From Antedon mediterranea (lineage: Eukaryota > Echinodermata > Crinoidea > Comatulida > Antedonidae): a DNA stretch of 64,000 bases. Shown piece by piece: positions 22,500 to 35,500 of the stretch. Within the stretch, counting starts at the first letter, position 1, and every line of letters begins with the position of its first letter. The notes under the pieces were generated by a model. It saw only the letters and a list, made by a program, of their open reading frames with translations, was not told the DNA's origin and ran no database searches. The position numbers and the translations under genes are program-made. The stretch covers positions 32,298,501-32,362,500 of the forward strand of contig NC_092672.1 in assembly GCF_964355755.1 (NCBI RefSeq), given 5' to 3'.

Positions 22500-23511
22500 A
22501 AAATAAAAGGGTAAAAAATCGGCCATTTTTCGAAAATTTCCCTGTACTATAGTACAGGTATTTTTCCGAAAAAATTGCCAATTTTCGACCTTTTTATTTT
22601 TCGAAAAAACTGGTTACTATAGCACAATTAGCATGCGCAGAACCAATTAGTCGACTCTGCGCATGTTTATTATGCTATAGTAACAATTTATGTCAAAACT
22701 GGTTACTATAGCACAATTGACATGCGCAGAGTCGAATAATGGGTTCTGCGCATGTCAATTGTGCTATATTTATGTCAAATATGGTTATAATAGCACAATT
22801 GACATGCGCAGAACCCATTATTCGACTCTGCGCATGTTTATTATGCAATAGTAACCATTTATGTCAAAAACTAAAAGGGTAAAAAATCGGCCATTTTTCG
22901 AAAATTTCCCTGTACTATAGGCCTCCTAGTACAGGGATTTTTTCGAAAAAAAATGGCAAATTTTCGACCTTTTTATTTTTCGATAAAACTGGTTACTATA
23001 GCACAATTAGCATGCGCAGAACCCATTAGTCGACTCTGCGCATGTTTATTATGCTATAGTAACCATTTATGTCAAAAACTAAAAGGGTAAAAATTCGGCC
23101 ATTTTTCGAAAATTTCCCTGTACTATATAGTACAGGGATTTTTTTTTAAAAATGGCAAATTTTTTAGCTTTTTATTTTTCGTTAAAACTGGTTACTATAG
23201 CACAATTAACATGCGCAGAACTCATTAGTCGACTCTGCGCATGTTTATTATGCTATAGTAACAATTTATGTCAAAACTGGTTACTATAGCACAATTGACA
23301 TGCGCAGAACCCATTATTCGACTCTGCGCATGTTTATTATGCAATAGTAACTATTTATGTCAAAAACTAAAAGGGTAAAAAATCGGCCATTTTTCGAAAA
23401 TTTCCTAGTAGTATATAGTATAGTATTTTCAAAAAATGGCCAATTTTCGACCTTTTTATTTTTCGATAAAACTGGTTACTATAGCACAATTAGCATGCGC
23501 AGAACCCATTA
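22500..23511. repeat. Nested-palindrome satellite array
   Basis: Four long units begin at about 22500, 22867, 23075 and 23362, each opening with AAAAGGGTAAAAAATCGGCC. Each has an outer TTTTCGAAAA/CTGTACTATA palindrome and then one to three copies of a roughly 73-bp inner palindrome (GGTTACTATAGCACAATT to TATGCTATAGTAACC). The inner palindrome itself contains CATGCGCAGA and TCTGCGCATG arms. The fourth unit is split by the LINE, and its other half resumes at about 26889. A further inner palindrome occupies about 26943-27008. Confidence 0.85.
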
Positions 23512-26500
23512 TTTTTATTTTTTTTTTTTTATTTTTATTTTATTCAATTAAAACCAACAGCGATAAATACCGCCACTAACAGGTTTGAAACATAAAACAA
23601 TACAACATCAAAAACGGTTAACAATAAAATACAGATAAAATATATAAATATATATATAAAACATAGATTGGCATGCCATAAAAAATTTCAATTAAAACAG
23701 GTTATGCAGACTGTTCAAGAAGTGAACACATCATCGTCCTCTTAAAATAACCAAGTCTATCATTAAAAATATCGATATGATTGCTATTTAGATTATTAAA
23801 TGTATAAGGTAGTCTATGAAAAAGTCCCCTCTTAGTACAGTCGACACGGCTAAAAGGAATATGCAATAAATGTCTATTTCGTGTACGACCAGGAACAAAC
23901 TAAATAGTGAAATTAATGAACAGTCATATTTAGAATTTAAAATATTATATAAAAAAACCATATCAGATATCGTTCGACGATTGCTGACAGAATCAATGGA
24001 AAAGGCAAAATTAACACAGTTATAAGACAGGAATCGAACAAACTTCCGTTGAACAGTGTCGATTCGACGGGCCTGACATGGAGAAATTGAATTGAAAATT
24101 GCGGAACAATATTCAAGGTGAGGACGTATAATAGATTTGTATAAAGATAAAAGTGCCCTGCCGTCGTTCATAAACCTACAATTTCTCCATATTAAGCCCA
24201 TCATTCTATTAGCTTTTGACAACACATGATTAATATGTGAACAAAAATTTAATTTACTATCAATAAAAATACCTAAATCTTTCCATACATAAACCATCTC
24301 AAGATCATGTCCACTCAGATTATAATTGAAGAGCACAGGCCTTTTTTTAAGTGTTATAGATAAATATTTGCATTTATTAGCATTAAGTTTTATCCCCCAC
24401 TTCTCCGTCCATTCCACGAGACCATCCAGATCCTCCTGAAGTGAAAAAGCATCCTGTGGAGTGGTAATCACTTTAAACAATTTCAGATCGTCAGCAAATA
24501 AAAGAGACTCGGAATGATTAAATTTTAAAGGAAGATCGTTGATAAATAAATTAAACAAAAGCGGGCCCAGGATCGAGCCCTGCGGAACGCCCGATAACAC
24601 AGGGAGCCAATCAGATGTCTCTCCCCCAATGACAACACGCTGTTGTCTATTAGTTAAATAGCTTTTAAACCAACTTAACAGTGAACCGGATAAACCAAAT
24701 TTTGAAAGTTTAAAAATAAGCAAATCATGGGAAACGGAATCAAAAGCCTTAGAGAAATCAGTGTAAATCACATCGCACTGCTTCTTGCTGTTAATTGCAT
24801 CGTATGATGTAGCAAGAAGCAGTGCGAGGTTGGTTTGACATGATCTCCCAGAGACAAAACCATGCTGCCTAGGACTTAAAGCATTAGCAACATGTGATGA
24901 CAAACCATCATGCACAATGCGCTCAAAAATCTTAGACATAGTAGGCAATAACGAAATAGGACGATAGTTACAGATTAGTTTTTTGGGACCACTCTTGTGA
25001 ATTGGGACAATATTAGCGTGTTTCCAAGATGAAGGAAAAACCCCAGAATTAATAGATAGCTGAAACAATTTGCAAAGCGGATAAGAGAGTGAGGAGGAGG
25101 CACCCTTTAAGACAACGTTACTAATCTGATCAATGCCAGTAGCTTTATTGATATCAATGTTACTAAGTGCCTTTTCCACAGAATGCTGATTCACAGACAG
25201 AGAACTTAAGTTATCCACCGCATAGTCAGGAAGACCTGGATAGTCCCGGGGAACGTCCGGAGAAGGCTCACTGAAAAAAGAATGAAAATAAGAATTAAAT
25301 GTGGTAGCTTTGTCATAATTAGACTGGAATGAAATGTTATCGTGACTCATGACAGAAGGAAGATTATTTGACTTGTATTTAGTTTTCATCCAGCTCCAGA
25401 ATCTTTTACTGTTAGTGACAATTTGCTTAGCCAAAGAGTCCAAGTAATCTTTGTACTTTTTATTGCACATTTTTTTAAAAGACGCGCGAGCAAATTTGAA
25501 ATTACTTTGGGCTAACCGATTATTATTTTTTTTCAGATATCTATAATACTTTTCTTTGAGTTGAAGCGCACTTCTCAACTCATTGTCAAACCACGGAGGA
25601 AGCTTTCTGCGCTTTCTAATTTTAGGCACTGTGTCATTGACGGCAGCATTTAACAAATTATAAAACATATCCAAAGCTTCATTTAAATCACCTTCAAAAT
25701 CAATTAAGACACTCCATGGAACACAGTTAAGAGTATTACATAGATTATTGACATCAAGTGCTTTAAAATTGTAAATTATACTTTTACGATTCAAATTATC
25801 ATTACTACATTTAACATCAAAATTTAAACGGAAATCAATTCTCAAAGATGAGTGGTCAGATAAAAAAATATCGTTAGCAGTATAGACTTTGTCGGAAATG
25901 TTTTTACTACAAATAACAAGATCAAGCATTTTATCCATTCTTGTACAGTACGTATTGCATTGAAATAGGCCACAGCTAGAAAGCAATACATCAAGTAAGT
26001 GTTCTCCCATGGACTGAGCTGGAGCAGAATAAGGGTTACTACTCCAATTAATTTCGGGCAGGTTGAAATCTCCAAGAATGAGGAATTCACTGTTTTTGTA
26101 GTAGAGCATAGCGATTTCCACAGACGAAGTAAAACGACGGAGGACATCGGGTGTAGCGTTTGGTGGTCTATAGAATAATCCAACAAGTAGGCTACTACGC
26201 CGCTTTAGCTGAATCTCTATCCACATGAACTCCGTTGAATCACTTTCTAGGCGTTCCACTCGGTTACAGGTAAATTTGTTATTCACTAGCATCAGGATAC
26301 CACCACCGCGTTTATCAGTATCTCTATCGCGTCGAAATAAAGTGTAATTAGAAACGGAAAGTTCAGAATCGAGCACGTTGCAGTTTAACCATGTTTCCGT
26401 AAGTGCAACAATATCCAAATTGCTCTGAATTAGGTGTGCATTCAGATCTGAGTTGTATACGTCCATTTTATTCTTCAGGCTACGTACGTTTTGATAGTAT

Positions 26501-26613
26501 ACCTTAACTGAAGATGTCTGAGTATTACCTGGACCTGGATTCGATTCAACATCGCCACTTAAAAGAATACAGAATGTAACAATCTTCCCTGATAGACCTT
26601 TTGCGGTCCCCAC
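23512..26613 (-). mobile_element. CR1/L2-like LINE with N-terminal 2A motif
   Basis: The main ORF runs 26613 to 23788 (941 codons as read). An N-terminal 2A motif, DVESNPGP, is encoded at 26530-26553 after a hydrophobic stretch. Next is an apurinic-type endonuclease domain (YQNVRSLKNK, LTETWLN, GLFYRPP, GDFNLP, SDHSSL), then reverse transcriptase with NYRPISLLP, FVSGRSCQ, YTDFSKAFDSV, GVPQGSILGPLLF and the catalytic FADDLK. Near 23900 the frame breaks. The family-typical C terminus (PGRTRNRH, PFSRVDCTKRG) continues in the next frame to a stop at 23702-23704, consistent with loss of one base. The 3' end is an A-rich tail (23512-23550 in reverse). No ATG lies in frame at the 5' end before a stop, and the nominal first codon is GTG. 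The copy is therefore nearly full length but probably inactive. It inserted into a satellite unit. Confidence 0.93.
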
Positions 26614-26888
26614 AACATTTTAAAATTAAGGCTGTATATTTCCTGATACGCCTGTGTGCTCATTTAAACAAAATTTTTTTATTACTGTATAGCGCTCGAG
26701 TTTTAGTTAATGCGTCTTTCTCATAATTTCTTTTACCATATTTTTTTTCCAATGTGGCTATAACTTCTATTGCATCTATTAAGTCTTGGCTACCTAAAAA
26801 TATAGAGTACATTTATGTTTTTACTGCATTTTGCGTCGATACGTTGCGTCTACGTCCCTGCGTTGCGTTCTAGTGAGAACCAAGCTTT
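26580..26888. mobile_element. Partial repeat fused to the LINE 5' end
   Basis: From CAATCTTCCCTG onward this segment is nearly identical to 27514-27822 and similar to 20649-20930. It ends with a family B-type terminus (GCGTTGCGTTCTAGTGAGAACCAAGCT then TTA). It lies between the LINE 5' end and the resumed satellite unit, so it appears to have entered with the LINE. It may be genuine LINE 5' UTR or a transduced piece of a DNA transposon. Confidence 0.6.
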
Positions 26889-27021
26889 ATTAGTCGACTC
26901 TGCGCATGTTTATTATGCTATAGTAACCATTTATGTCAAAAACTGGTTACTATAGCACAATTGACATGCGCAGAACCCATTATTCGTCTCTGCGCATGTT
27001 TATTATGCATATAATAATAAT

Positions 27022-27222
27022 TGTTCTTCCCATCCTCTTCCCCATCCCTCAACTCTAATTTTATGTACAAAACACAAATTGGGTTTGTTTAAATGAGTTC
27101 AAATAAAAAATTTGGACTCATTTTTAAGACAAGGTCTAATTCCCAGGATGCTAATTTTACATAAATCATAGAGTTTTAACATAAAATTAGAGTTGAGGGA
27201 TGGGGAAGAGGATGGGAAGAAC
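27022..27222. repeat. Foldback element, perfect 44-bp arms
   Basis: GTTCTTCCCATCCTCTTCCC and onward (27022-27065) is the exact reverse complement of 27179-27222, separated by 113 bp. A relative without the second arm occurs at about 4720-4830, with the same CAAAACACAAATTGGGTTTG core. Perfect arms imply recent formation or gene conversion between the arms. Confidence 0.85.
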
Positions 27223-27432
27223 AACTTTTAAATATATTCTCTATCCACTCAGTAACGAAATATTGTTTAAAATGTTTTATAGGCCTATCAATAATATACC
27301 ACTAAACACAGTAAAACATTTATGATTTATAATACTTTTTTAAAACTGTCCCTGTTATAGTCGATTTAAATAAAATAAATAAAAATTCTAGAAATAAACC
27401 GAGATTCATCGAATTTTGCCCTTACGTCGCTA

Positions 27433-29563
27433 GTAATAATAATTGTTCGTTCCATGTGTTTAAAAATCATGAACATTGTTTGAAATATCAGGTTTGTATC
27501 TGTGTATCAGGTTCAATCTTCCCTGATAGACCTTTTGCGGTCCCCACAACATTTTAAAATTAAGGCTGTATATTTCCTGATACGCCTGTGTGCTCATTTA
27601 AACAAAATTTTTTTATTACTGTATAGCGCTCGAGTTTTAGTTAATGCGTCTTTCTCATAATTTCTTTTACCATATTTTTTTTCCAATGTGGCTATAACTT
27701 CTATTGCATCTATTAAGTCTTGGCTACCTAAAAATATAGAGTACATTTATGTTTTTACTGCATTTTGCGTCGATACGTTGCGTCTACGTCCCTGCGTTGC
27801 GTTCTAGTGAGAACCAAGCTTTATTCTGATCAACGTTTCGAACGTTTTTTCTACATAAATAAAGCCAACACTGATGGGATTTCATCTTAATAAAGTTATC
27901 AACAACAAAATCTTTCAATTGAAAAAAAACTTTAAATTAGTAATTGTAAATTAGTAATTGTAAAAAGAAGTTTCTTACAAGTGTATATGATTACAATAGC
28001 TACGAAAGTCAAATTACAATTTATTTTTATAATATTTGTTAATATTACTTTAACAATTACACATTTCATTCATTTTGTTTAGTATTTATAAATATAAAAG
28101 TATTTAGTAAACATATTCTCTAGTTTTACCCAAACTAACTTGTCGAAATACCGTTTACTGTATTCGTATATTTAACCAACTAATTATAAATAATTATAAA
28201 TGTATATAATACCACCGTCTATAAGATCACGGCGCTTACTCTAGAGTTTCCAATTGTGCTATAGTGAGTGGTAAATAAATGCTCGAAGATGACAAACTAT
28301 ATCATATTTTACGCTTAATTTTGTTATACAACACTATACTATACGGTACTATAAATATTTTATTTTAAATATTATATAACGCCTAAATAAATTCCTGTCA
28401 TTTGATTGGACGAGTGTGGGTCACATGGCGTGCAATAGTACGCACTATTAAACGATCGTTTAATAGTACTTTTTTTTGTGTACAAAAAAAAATTCTGTTC
28501 GCGTCGCCTCGTTGATATTGTTGTGACGTCTTTACTCTTTTGTTGTACGCAATGACTTATTTGCATATTTTACGAGTAATTTGTAACGTTTCATTATTCA
28601 CCTCATGCCATTATTTGTACCATTACACTCATAAACATTCATAATTTGTATACTATTTTACGATATCAATTATTCTACTGCAGTAACTACATTCTTTAAC
28701 CTGATTATGCAATTAGCAAACATTTGTTAATAATCATACTGTGTATTGCAGTGATGGACTCATATATTTCTAAACAAATTAGCCTAAATCATACGTTATT
28801 CCAGAATAACAAAATAGAATTGATACTAAATTTGATTGTTAGACACAACTCAACAATTTATTTTGCCCTCAACAGGCCTATACAATTTTATGATTAAAAA
28901 TCAAATATAAAATTATGGCTAAACTAAAAAAAAAAAAAAATGAAATTTAACAAACGCAATGTTACTGAACATTACTGTTGTAGCATAACATGATTTAACC
29001 ATCATTTGTTTACTAAAGTCTGTAAATGAAATCTTAGTTCCATATTAACTTAAGTACTAGGCAGGTCAAAATGTAACAAGCGTACCATACCGTGCTTATG
29101 AACCGTACCATACCGTACTTATGAAGCGTACCATACCGTACTTATGAAGCGTACCATACCGTACTTATTCACATTAATGATGAACAAGTTTACTTGCATT
29201 TGCTTAAAGTCATCCCCAAATATGGCAAGTATAACCTCATGAGTGTCAACACTTGGCAAAGGTCAACAGACCACACTACTGTATGTTACTAGGACCTTCG
29301 CGTAATCTCATAAAAATCAGCACATTGTGTCCTGGACGCACGCTAAAATCGCACGGAAGAAAGACATCATTCCACTTAACGCTCGCAAAAACATTCCGCC
29401 GTAACGGAATACCGCGCAAATTGACGGAATACCGCACAATTCTGTGCAAACTGATTTGTTTCCTTAACGAAAAAACCCTCCAAGTTAATTGCAATTCAGT
29501 AACAATGTCCCTTACAGCGCATTCCTTCTACTTGCATAAAATATCCCATATCGTAGAGTACCA
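27433..29563. repeat. Direct duplication, copy 2 (glutamate receptor 3' flank)
   Basis: Paralogue of 20567-22492. It includes the presumed 3' UTR and downstream flank of the glutamate receptor gene; an AATAAA on the minus strand lies near 28857. It contains one unit of the 31-bp repeat and the uninterrupted MITE target. About 560 bp (28804-29366) is absent from copy 1. Confidence 0.85.
29081..29169. repeat. 23-bp tandem repeat, four copies
   Basis: The unit CGTACCATACCGTACTTATG AAG is repeated four times with one or two changes, within the probable 3' UTR or flank of the glutamate receptor gene. It lies in the segment missing from duplication copy 1. Confidence 0.85.
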
Positions 29564-29583
29564 AGAATACAACTAGCTCCATT

Positions 29584-32500
29584 TCAAGCAGTGGTGTCTG
29601 CATCATGATGGTTGAAACCGTAGTGGTTGCGTTCTCCATCGTAATCATTGCCAGCGTACACTGGTGTGGTGTTTTTAGGATTGCCATAATCTCTTTTGCC
29701 AGATGATGTCTTCATTGGTATATCTTTTGCATAGTCAGCATCGTCATCGTAGTCATCTCTTGTCTTGCAGGATTTGAAAACGTCGTTTTTGGTGATATGT
29801 ACTCTACGTCGAAGTGCTCCACACGCGGAGATACTCTACAAAAAAACAAAGGTAGTTACAATAGTTACATAATACCAACAGTAGAAGAATATTACATAAT
29901 TATCATTTAATTGTACCTCTTTTATTCATTGTACACACAACCTAAAAGGAACTACAAATTGATACACACTGTCTTCTAGAATGTCATAAAACGTCTTGAA
30001 AACTTACCCAATTTGATGCCCTATAGATTTTAGAATGCTGAAGAAACTGTTGGACATGTTTATGAGCAAACTTGTTTCACCGAACATTTTTAATTTAAAA
30101 CTGGATTTGTATGCCTAGAATGTACTGACGTCCTTTATAAACCTTTGTGTTTGTCCACATTATAAAACGCCATAGGTCTATTTTAGGCCTACTCTACTCT
30201 GCCAAGTTAATGGTTATGAATGTATTTCTCAAGATCAAGGAAAATAGAGAAAAAGTGGAAGAGTTCACACCAGCTCCCAAACTAAAGTATGATTCGCTAA
30301 CCAGGGTGAATGATGAAGTAATGAACTGAAGTATGGTTATATTTACTTACATTTACACTTGTGCTTCGGCGAGAGTTTCTAGCTTCTTTTAATGACGCCA
30401 CGATCCAGTCAATAACCAGAAGAACGATTGCGATACCAATTCCAACGAACAGAAAGTAAAACACTCCTAGCATCTGACTTATACCAATCTTACTTGGAGT
30501 TGCGTTGCTTGCTGAAATTAACGAGAAGTGTATTCTAAAAGTGTTTGCACTAACAACCCGATTGATGAAGGGAAATGGAAAGATTTAGGAGGAGTTCATG
30601 TGGTAACAATCATGGAAAGAGACACGTAAACAAGAGGAGAAAAAGAGTTGGTACGCTTGACTGCTTCAATAATGATAAAAACTGCTATGACCACCTAACT
30701 GTAGACCACCTAAGGAAACTAAGCAATTGGTAGACATTATACAGTAGGTGAGGTCTTGAGATTTTCGACCTTATGATCTAGGAACTACTGTAGGAACAAG
30801 TCATGTAATTCAGTGTGCACGTTTGGACATGGTTCATCAGTGATGCTGGACTTGCATACACCCGACTCCTTGCGTTTCTAATTGAGGAAATAATATGTGA
30901 TAGAAAGGACCTACCAGCACCGCCGTCGCATCCACCAGAGAAGTATCTCTTCTGTAATCCGTCCATGAAGTCTGATTGACGAAGCTTCAATATCTCCAAG
31001 CTAAATGGTTCCGTGTAAAGTGAGTTACGAGCAAGACCCAACCCGTAACCAATCTATGAATAAACAACATGTCAGTTTTATATAAAAGGTAACAGAATGA
31101 TAACAATAGTAGGACATAGATTGGACATCTTCCATTGATGAGAAAGCTTATTAGATCTGGTGAAGGAATATTTTTATTCTACTTCTATTAGTTGTTTATT
31201 GAACTCTGTCGGCACCAGTCCTGGAAATTTCAAGCACACTTTTCAATATATTTACAAGAAACTTGAAAAGTATTTACTTTTCCAAATAGTCGTCCGACAG
31301 TTCGAACGTCGCACGGTTCAACGTTGGCCTCATAGTCAAGAACGGCTGAATCAAATATAAAAGCGTAATTCCCATCGCGGACCGCTTTTATACCTTCCGC
31401 TGCTGAGGTCACGTGTGATTGCTGACTATTCATGTAACGAGATGCTCTCTGGAACGGGTCTACTTTGGCGTTTTCGAAGTACGCCTGAGGCTGACTGTCC
31501 TCCACTGTGCCATATTTCACTGCAGTCTGTCTTGATAGATCATCTATTGAGTTGATTCCTGTTGAGAAATTGCAACAATACATTACATCTTTGTTATTCC
31601 CCAAACAAACTAACCTCCGTGTATTGTCACAAGATATTACCTTCACTAGCCTTTGAAACGGTAAGAAATGCAGCCAAATTGGCCGTGTACGTTGCGATGA
31701 TGATGGTGACGCCCAGCCACCAGAACGTGGCAACCACACGTCCTGCCAACGACTTTGGATTGTTTTCTGCCCCCTAAAAATAAAGAAATAAAGGTTGGGT
31801 CTGTCGGACTATTACCAATGATTGAAAGCAGAATAATTATGTCTTCTTCACAACTTATCAACATTAAAATAACTTATTCTTTATACCTGTTGTACACCTG
31901 CCGCGAACGACCACCACATGGCGTTATATAAATTCATACTGTTCCGATCGACGAATTCATCTTTCCTCTTCTCCGGACTTTGTATGTATTCACCGCAATA
32001 TCCATTGGGGCTGAAGTAGCTGCAACCAGCGACAAGAAATCCAACAAGTACAACAGTTAATATCACTAAAAAAAAGTAAGGATGAGTGAAAATCATGGTT
32101 TAATATGACTTCAGCGGCTTGCATGTTGTTTCTCTTTCAGCAAATTTAAACCCGGTAAAAGTTGGTAGAAAAATGAATATGAAATGCAGGGTTATTGCTA
32201 CTTTACGTCAAATGTTTATGTTGGTTGGTCAAGCAGATCCCTGCGGAAGCCGTGGGTTAGGTGGATGCGGCTCATTGTGAAGCTTTTGATTCGTGAAACA
32301 TACCAGCAAACATCAACCGAGTAAAAGTTGGTACAGAAATGTATAGTAACTGTGAGCTTATTGTTGCTTTATGTTTCACAGTAAAGTACTGGTAGTCGAT
32401 TAAGCAGGTCCTTGCAGAAGCAACGATTTCTGTCGATGCGACTAAATAAGCAGCAGCTGAATACTTACCAGCAAGCCACAGATCCATGCTAAAAGGATCA

Positions 32501-35500
32501 AGAAATGCAAATAGTCCACTTTCCTTCTTAGATTTGCTCATTAGTATCGTCAGTCCCAAATCAAGATAAGGCTTTGTAAAATCTATCACTTGCTCTCGTT
32601 CATAGCTGATAGTAAACGGTGCAACAGCTACGTCAGCGTTCTGTTAAGTGAAACAAATTTATGATAAACCTAAAGCTAAAAAAGTCTTAGCAAAGTCAGT
32701 AATTTTGTGATCAGTGATTCTAGGTCATGAAAATGACCGGTGTACAGGTATATTGATCGAAACGTCGAGAAACTGAACCAAAGGCAATATTTCTATACAC
32801 TTTTGTTCTTAGATAACGAAGTCGATTCCATGAGATAAAAAGAACTGGTGCTTTGGTAAATGAGTTTCAGTTTTTCACTTAAGCACTTCCTAACTATTTT
32901 AAGCAAAAAGAAGTCTTTTATTTACGTCAAAAAAGGGCCAATTTAAATGCTTATAATTGTATTAAAACAATAGAGTTTAAATCTGTTCTGCCCTTTAAAC
33001 TTACCCCCTCCAAAAGCTGCTTAACCATACCGTTCCATTCGTTGGTAAACGGATCAATATTACCATAAGAACCATCTGGAACTACCTCAATGACGTATTC
33101 AAATTTCATGTTCTTTTTTAGTTCGTTGAGTAGGTCAATGCAATAGCCATAAAAGCGGTCGCTCGAGTTTGGGTTAATGTTCGGACCTTCTAACTCCATT
33201 ACAAAGGGCTTTTCCTACTTGAGATAAAATATAAAATAATTAAGTGATAATGATAATACCCAATTTACGGTACATTAAATAAAACATTACAGACAGTTAT
33301 AATTAGGAGCGAATATAATTAATTAAAGACAGTTTTGATTAGAAAAGGTGTTTCTTCAATCATAAAGCTCTGTCTACACTATCAAACTTTATGTTACAAC
33401 AAAATGTGATGTGCCCATATATGGACATAATGATGTCATATCACTACTATACTAGTATTTGGAAATATCTGTACTATATGGGGACATCACAATTTTTTTG
33501 TCACATAAAGTTTGATAGTGTAGACAGGACTTTAGTATTACTATTTACACGGATCATAGATAGTACTCACCAAAATAGTAGTAATACTAAGAGTAATGTT
33601 TGTGAGATCATTTGAGCTGTCCTTTGGCAAATCGGCAGATCTTCCCATAAAGCTGATTTCTTGGTCATCAAAAAACGTATAGTTGTCATCTGAATACCAT
33701 TCTCCTATCTAAAAGATTTGATCACGTTTAATTTGTCTCCCAATATCTCTTTAATCTGGTGGCATTTTGTGATTTAGTGACATTTTACGATTTGGTGACA
33801 TTTTACGATTCGATGACATTTTGCGATTTGGTAACATGGAGATATGTGACATTTTGAGATTGGATGGTATTTTGAGATTCAATGGAATTTCAGTAAATGG
33901 GCAAATAATATTCTGCCTTGACAACACACTCATTATAGTTGATACAATGAGGTTGATGTAACCAATCCAAAGAAAGTAATTGCGTAATATAAGATGACGA
34001 TATACCTTTTTGAACCCAGTTGAGTGCATATTAACGATATCGTATCCTCCAATATCAGGGGTTCGGTATTTGTCAAACGCTATCATGTTCATAACACCAG
34101 GACCAGAGGTCTGTAGAATCAAAATGTTTATGTAATATTTATTCATAAATACTTTCCCATCCTAACCTTTTTACTATGTTGTTTATTTTCTTTTACAGTG
34201 GTTTATACTTTCTGTTCTTTCTGATTCTGTTCTGAATATTATTCAAATAAATAACATTATTTTATTTAAACATCAACTGCACTATAAAGCCATGTTCAGT
34301 TTGTTTTTTAATTTCCTTCTCTCTATCACCGATACTCTCTTGAACTTTGACCCCATCTTGTGAATACCACTTTATGAATTGGAATTATTTATTTGGATGT
34401 AACTTTCCACCTCACATTGAATATACAGATAATCCTGAATATAGCTTCATGTACTTACATTACTAATATATTCCATTAGCAATTCTCCAGATTCCCATGG
34501 TTCAACATCTTCCATTGAGCATAGTCTGTTTGGAAATTGCCTCAGTTCGATTTTGTTGCCAGCATTGACAAAATCGTTAAGACCGTAGGCTAACGCAATC
34601 ACAGCATCGTAGAGCAACATTCCATCCACCTACAAAGTGAACATTATTAAGGACTTTCTAAAATTTGAGTAGACATATACTCTGTGGAAAATCTGAGCAG
34701 CCGTCCATATGTAAGAAATCAAATCAGAGAAAAGCAATGCTTTTTTTTATTTATGCAAATGATTAATAACGGGACTATCATTACCAGACCTCAGACCTGG
34801 ATGCAATGTTCACAATGGGCAAGGCACAAGGTTTTTTTTTTGGTTTGGTAATTCGTTTCGCACGACGTCTAGTGACAGTCAGTGCTGGTGACGTGAAAGT
34901 TTATGTGTATAAAACTTGCTTACTGGATAATCTAAAGTACAATTAGGCAGAGTGTTATCGACTTCTAAAACAGTTGACCAATCTTCAGAAAACTTCTCGT
35001 ATAACTCGCCTTCAGATATCGTAGGTCGTGTTCCAATCAAGCCAATCAGGTGAGCTCCTGGCTTGTCACATGTTTCATCAAATAGAAGATTCTGTAATGA
35101 AACAATTTGGAAGCGAGGATCTTTGAGTTAGCAGTAGGTGTAAAGCGCCGAGGCTCTGAGAACACACAATAAATTGACACTTTTCCAAACATAACTTACG
35201 ATAACCTGTCACGATAGATGATACACGATCTGAACAACAACAAAAACACTTACGTCTGTTGTGATACCATCTGTAACTAGCCACACCCATCCTCTTTGGG
35301 TCATGCCTTTGTTCTTAGCCTCAGCCAATACAATTCTTGCATGTTCTGCTAGGCAACTAAGGAGGATTATTCTAGCCCCTTTGCTCCTTATTGATCGTAA
35401 TTGACTGTCAGCGTCTACGGTTTCTGTGTATGTGTCCTGCGGAGCGTAAAACTGCTCATGCGCTACTATCTTCCAGTTTCGTTGAATTGCAATTTTCACA

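Noticed and set aside
26530-26553. 2A motif as a sign of an integrated virus
   Set aside because: It is in frame with an endonuclease and LINE-type reverse transcriptase, and 2A motifs are known in echinoderm LINEs; no viral gene is nearby.
21478-28566. Two nearly identical 64-codon minus ORFs (21478-21672 and 28372-28566)
   Set aside because: They lie in the duplicated flank. Identity reflects recent duplication, no domain is recognisable, and downstream sequence gives no sign of a gene.
29253-29576. 107-codon plus ORF and opposite 72-codon ORF after the glutamate receptor
   Set aside because: They fall in the receptor's 3' flank, which is duplicated at 22.1-22.5 kb with the frame disrupted; there is no family resemblance.
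31646-31864. 72-codon minus ORF overlapping the receptor TM3 exon
   Set aside because: It is the wrong frame of the true exon 31641-31773; only the frame containing TYTANLAAFLT joins both neighbours in phase.
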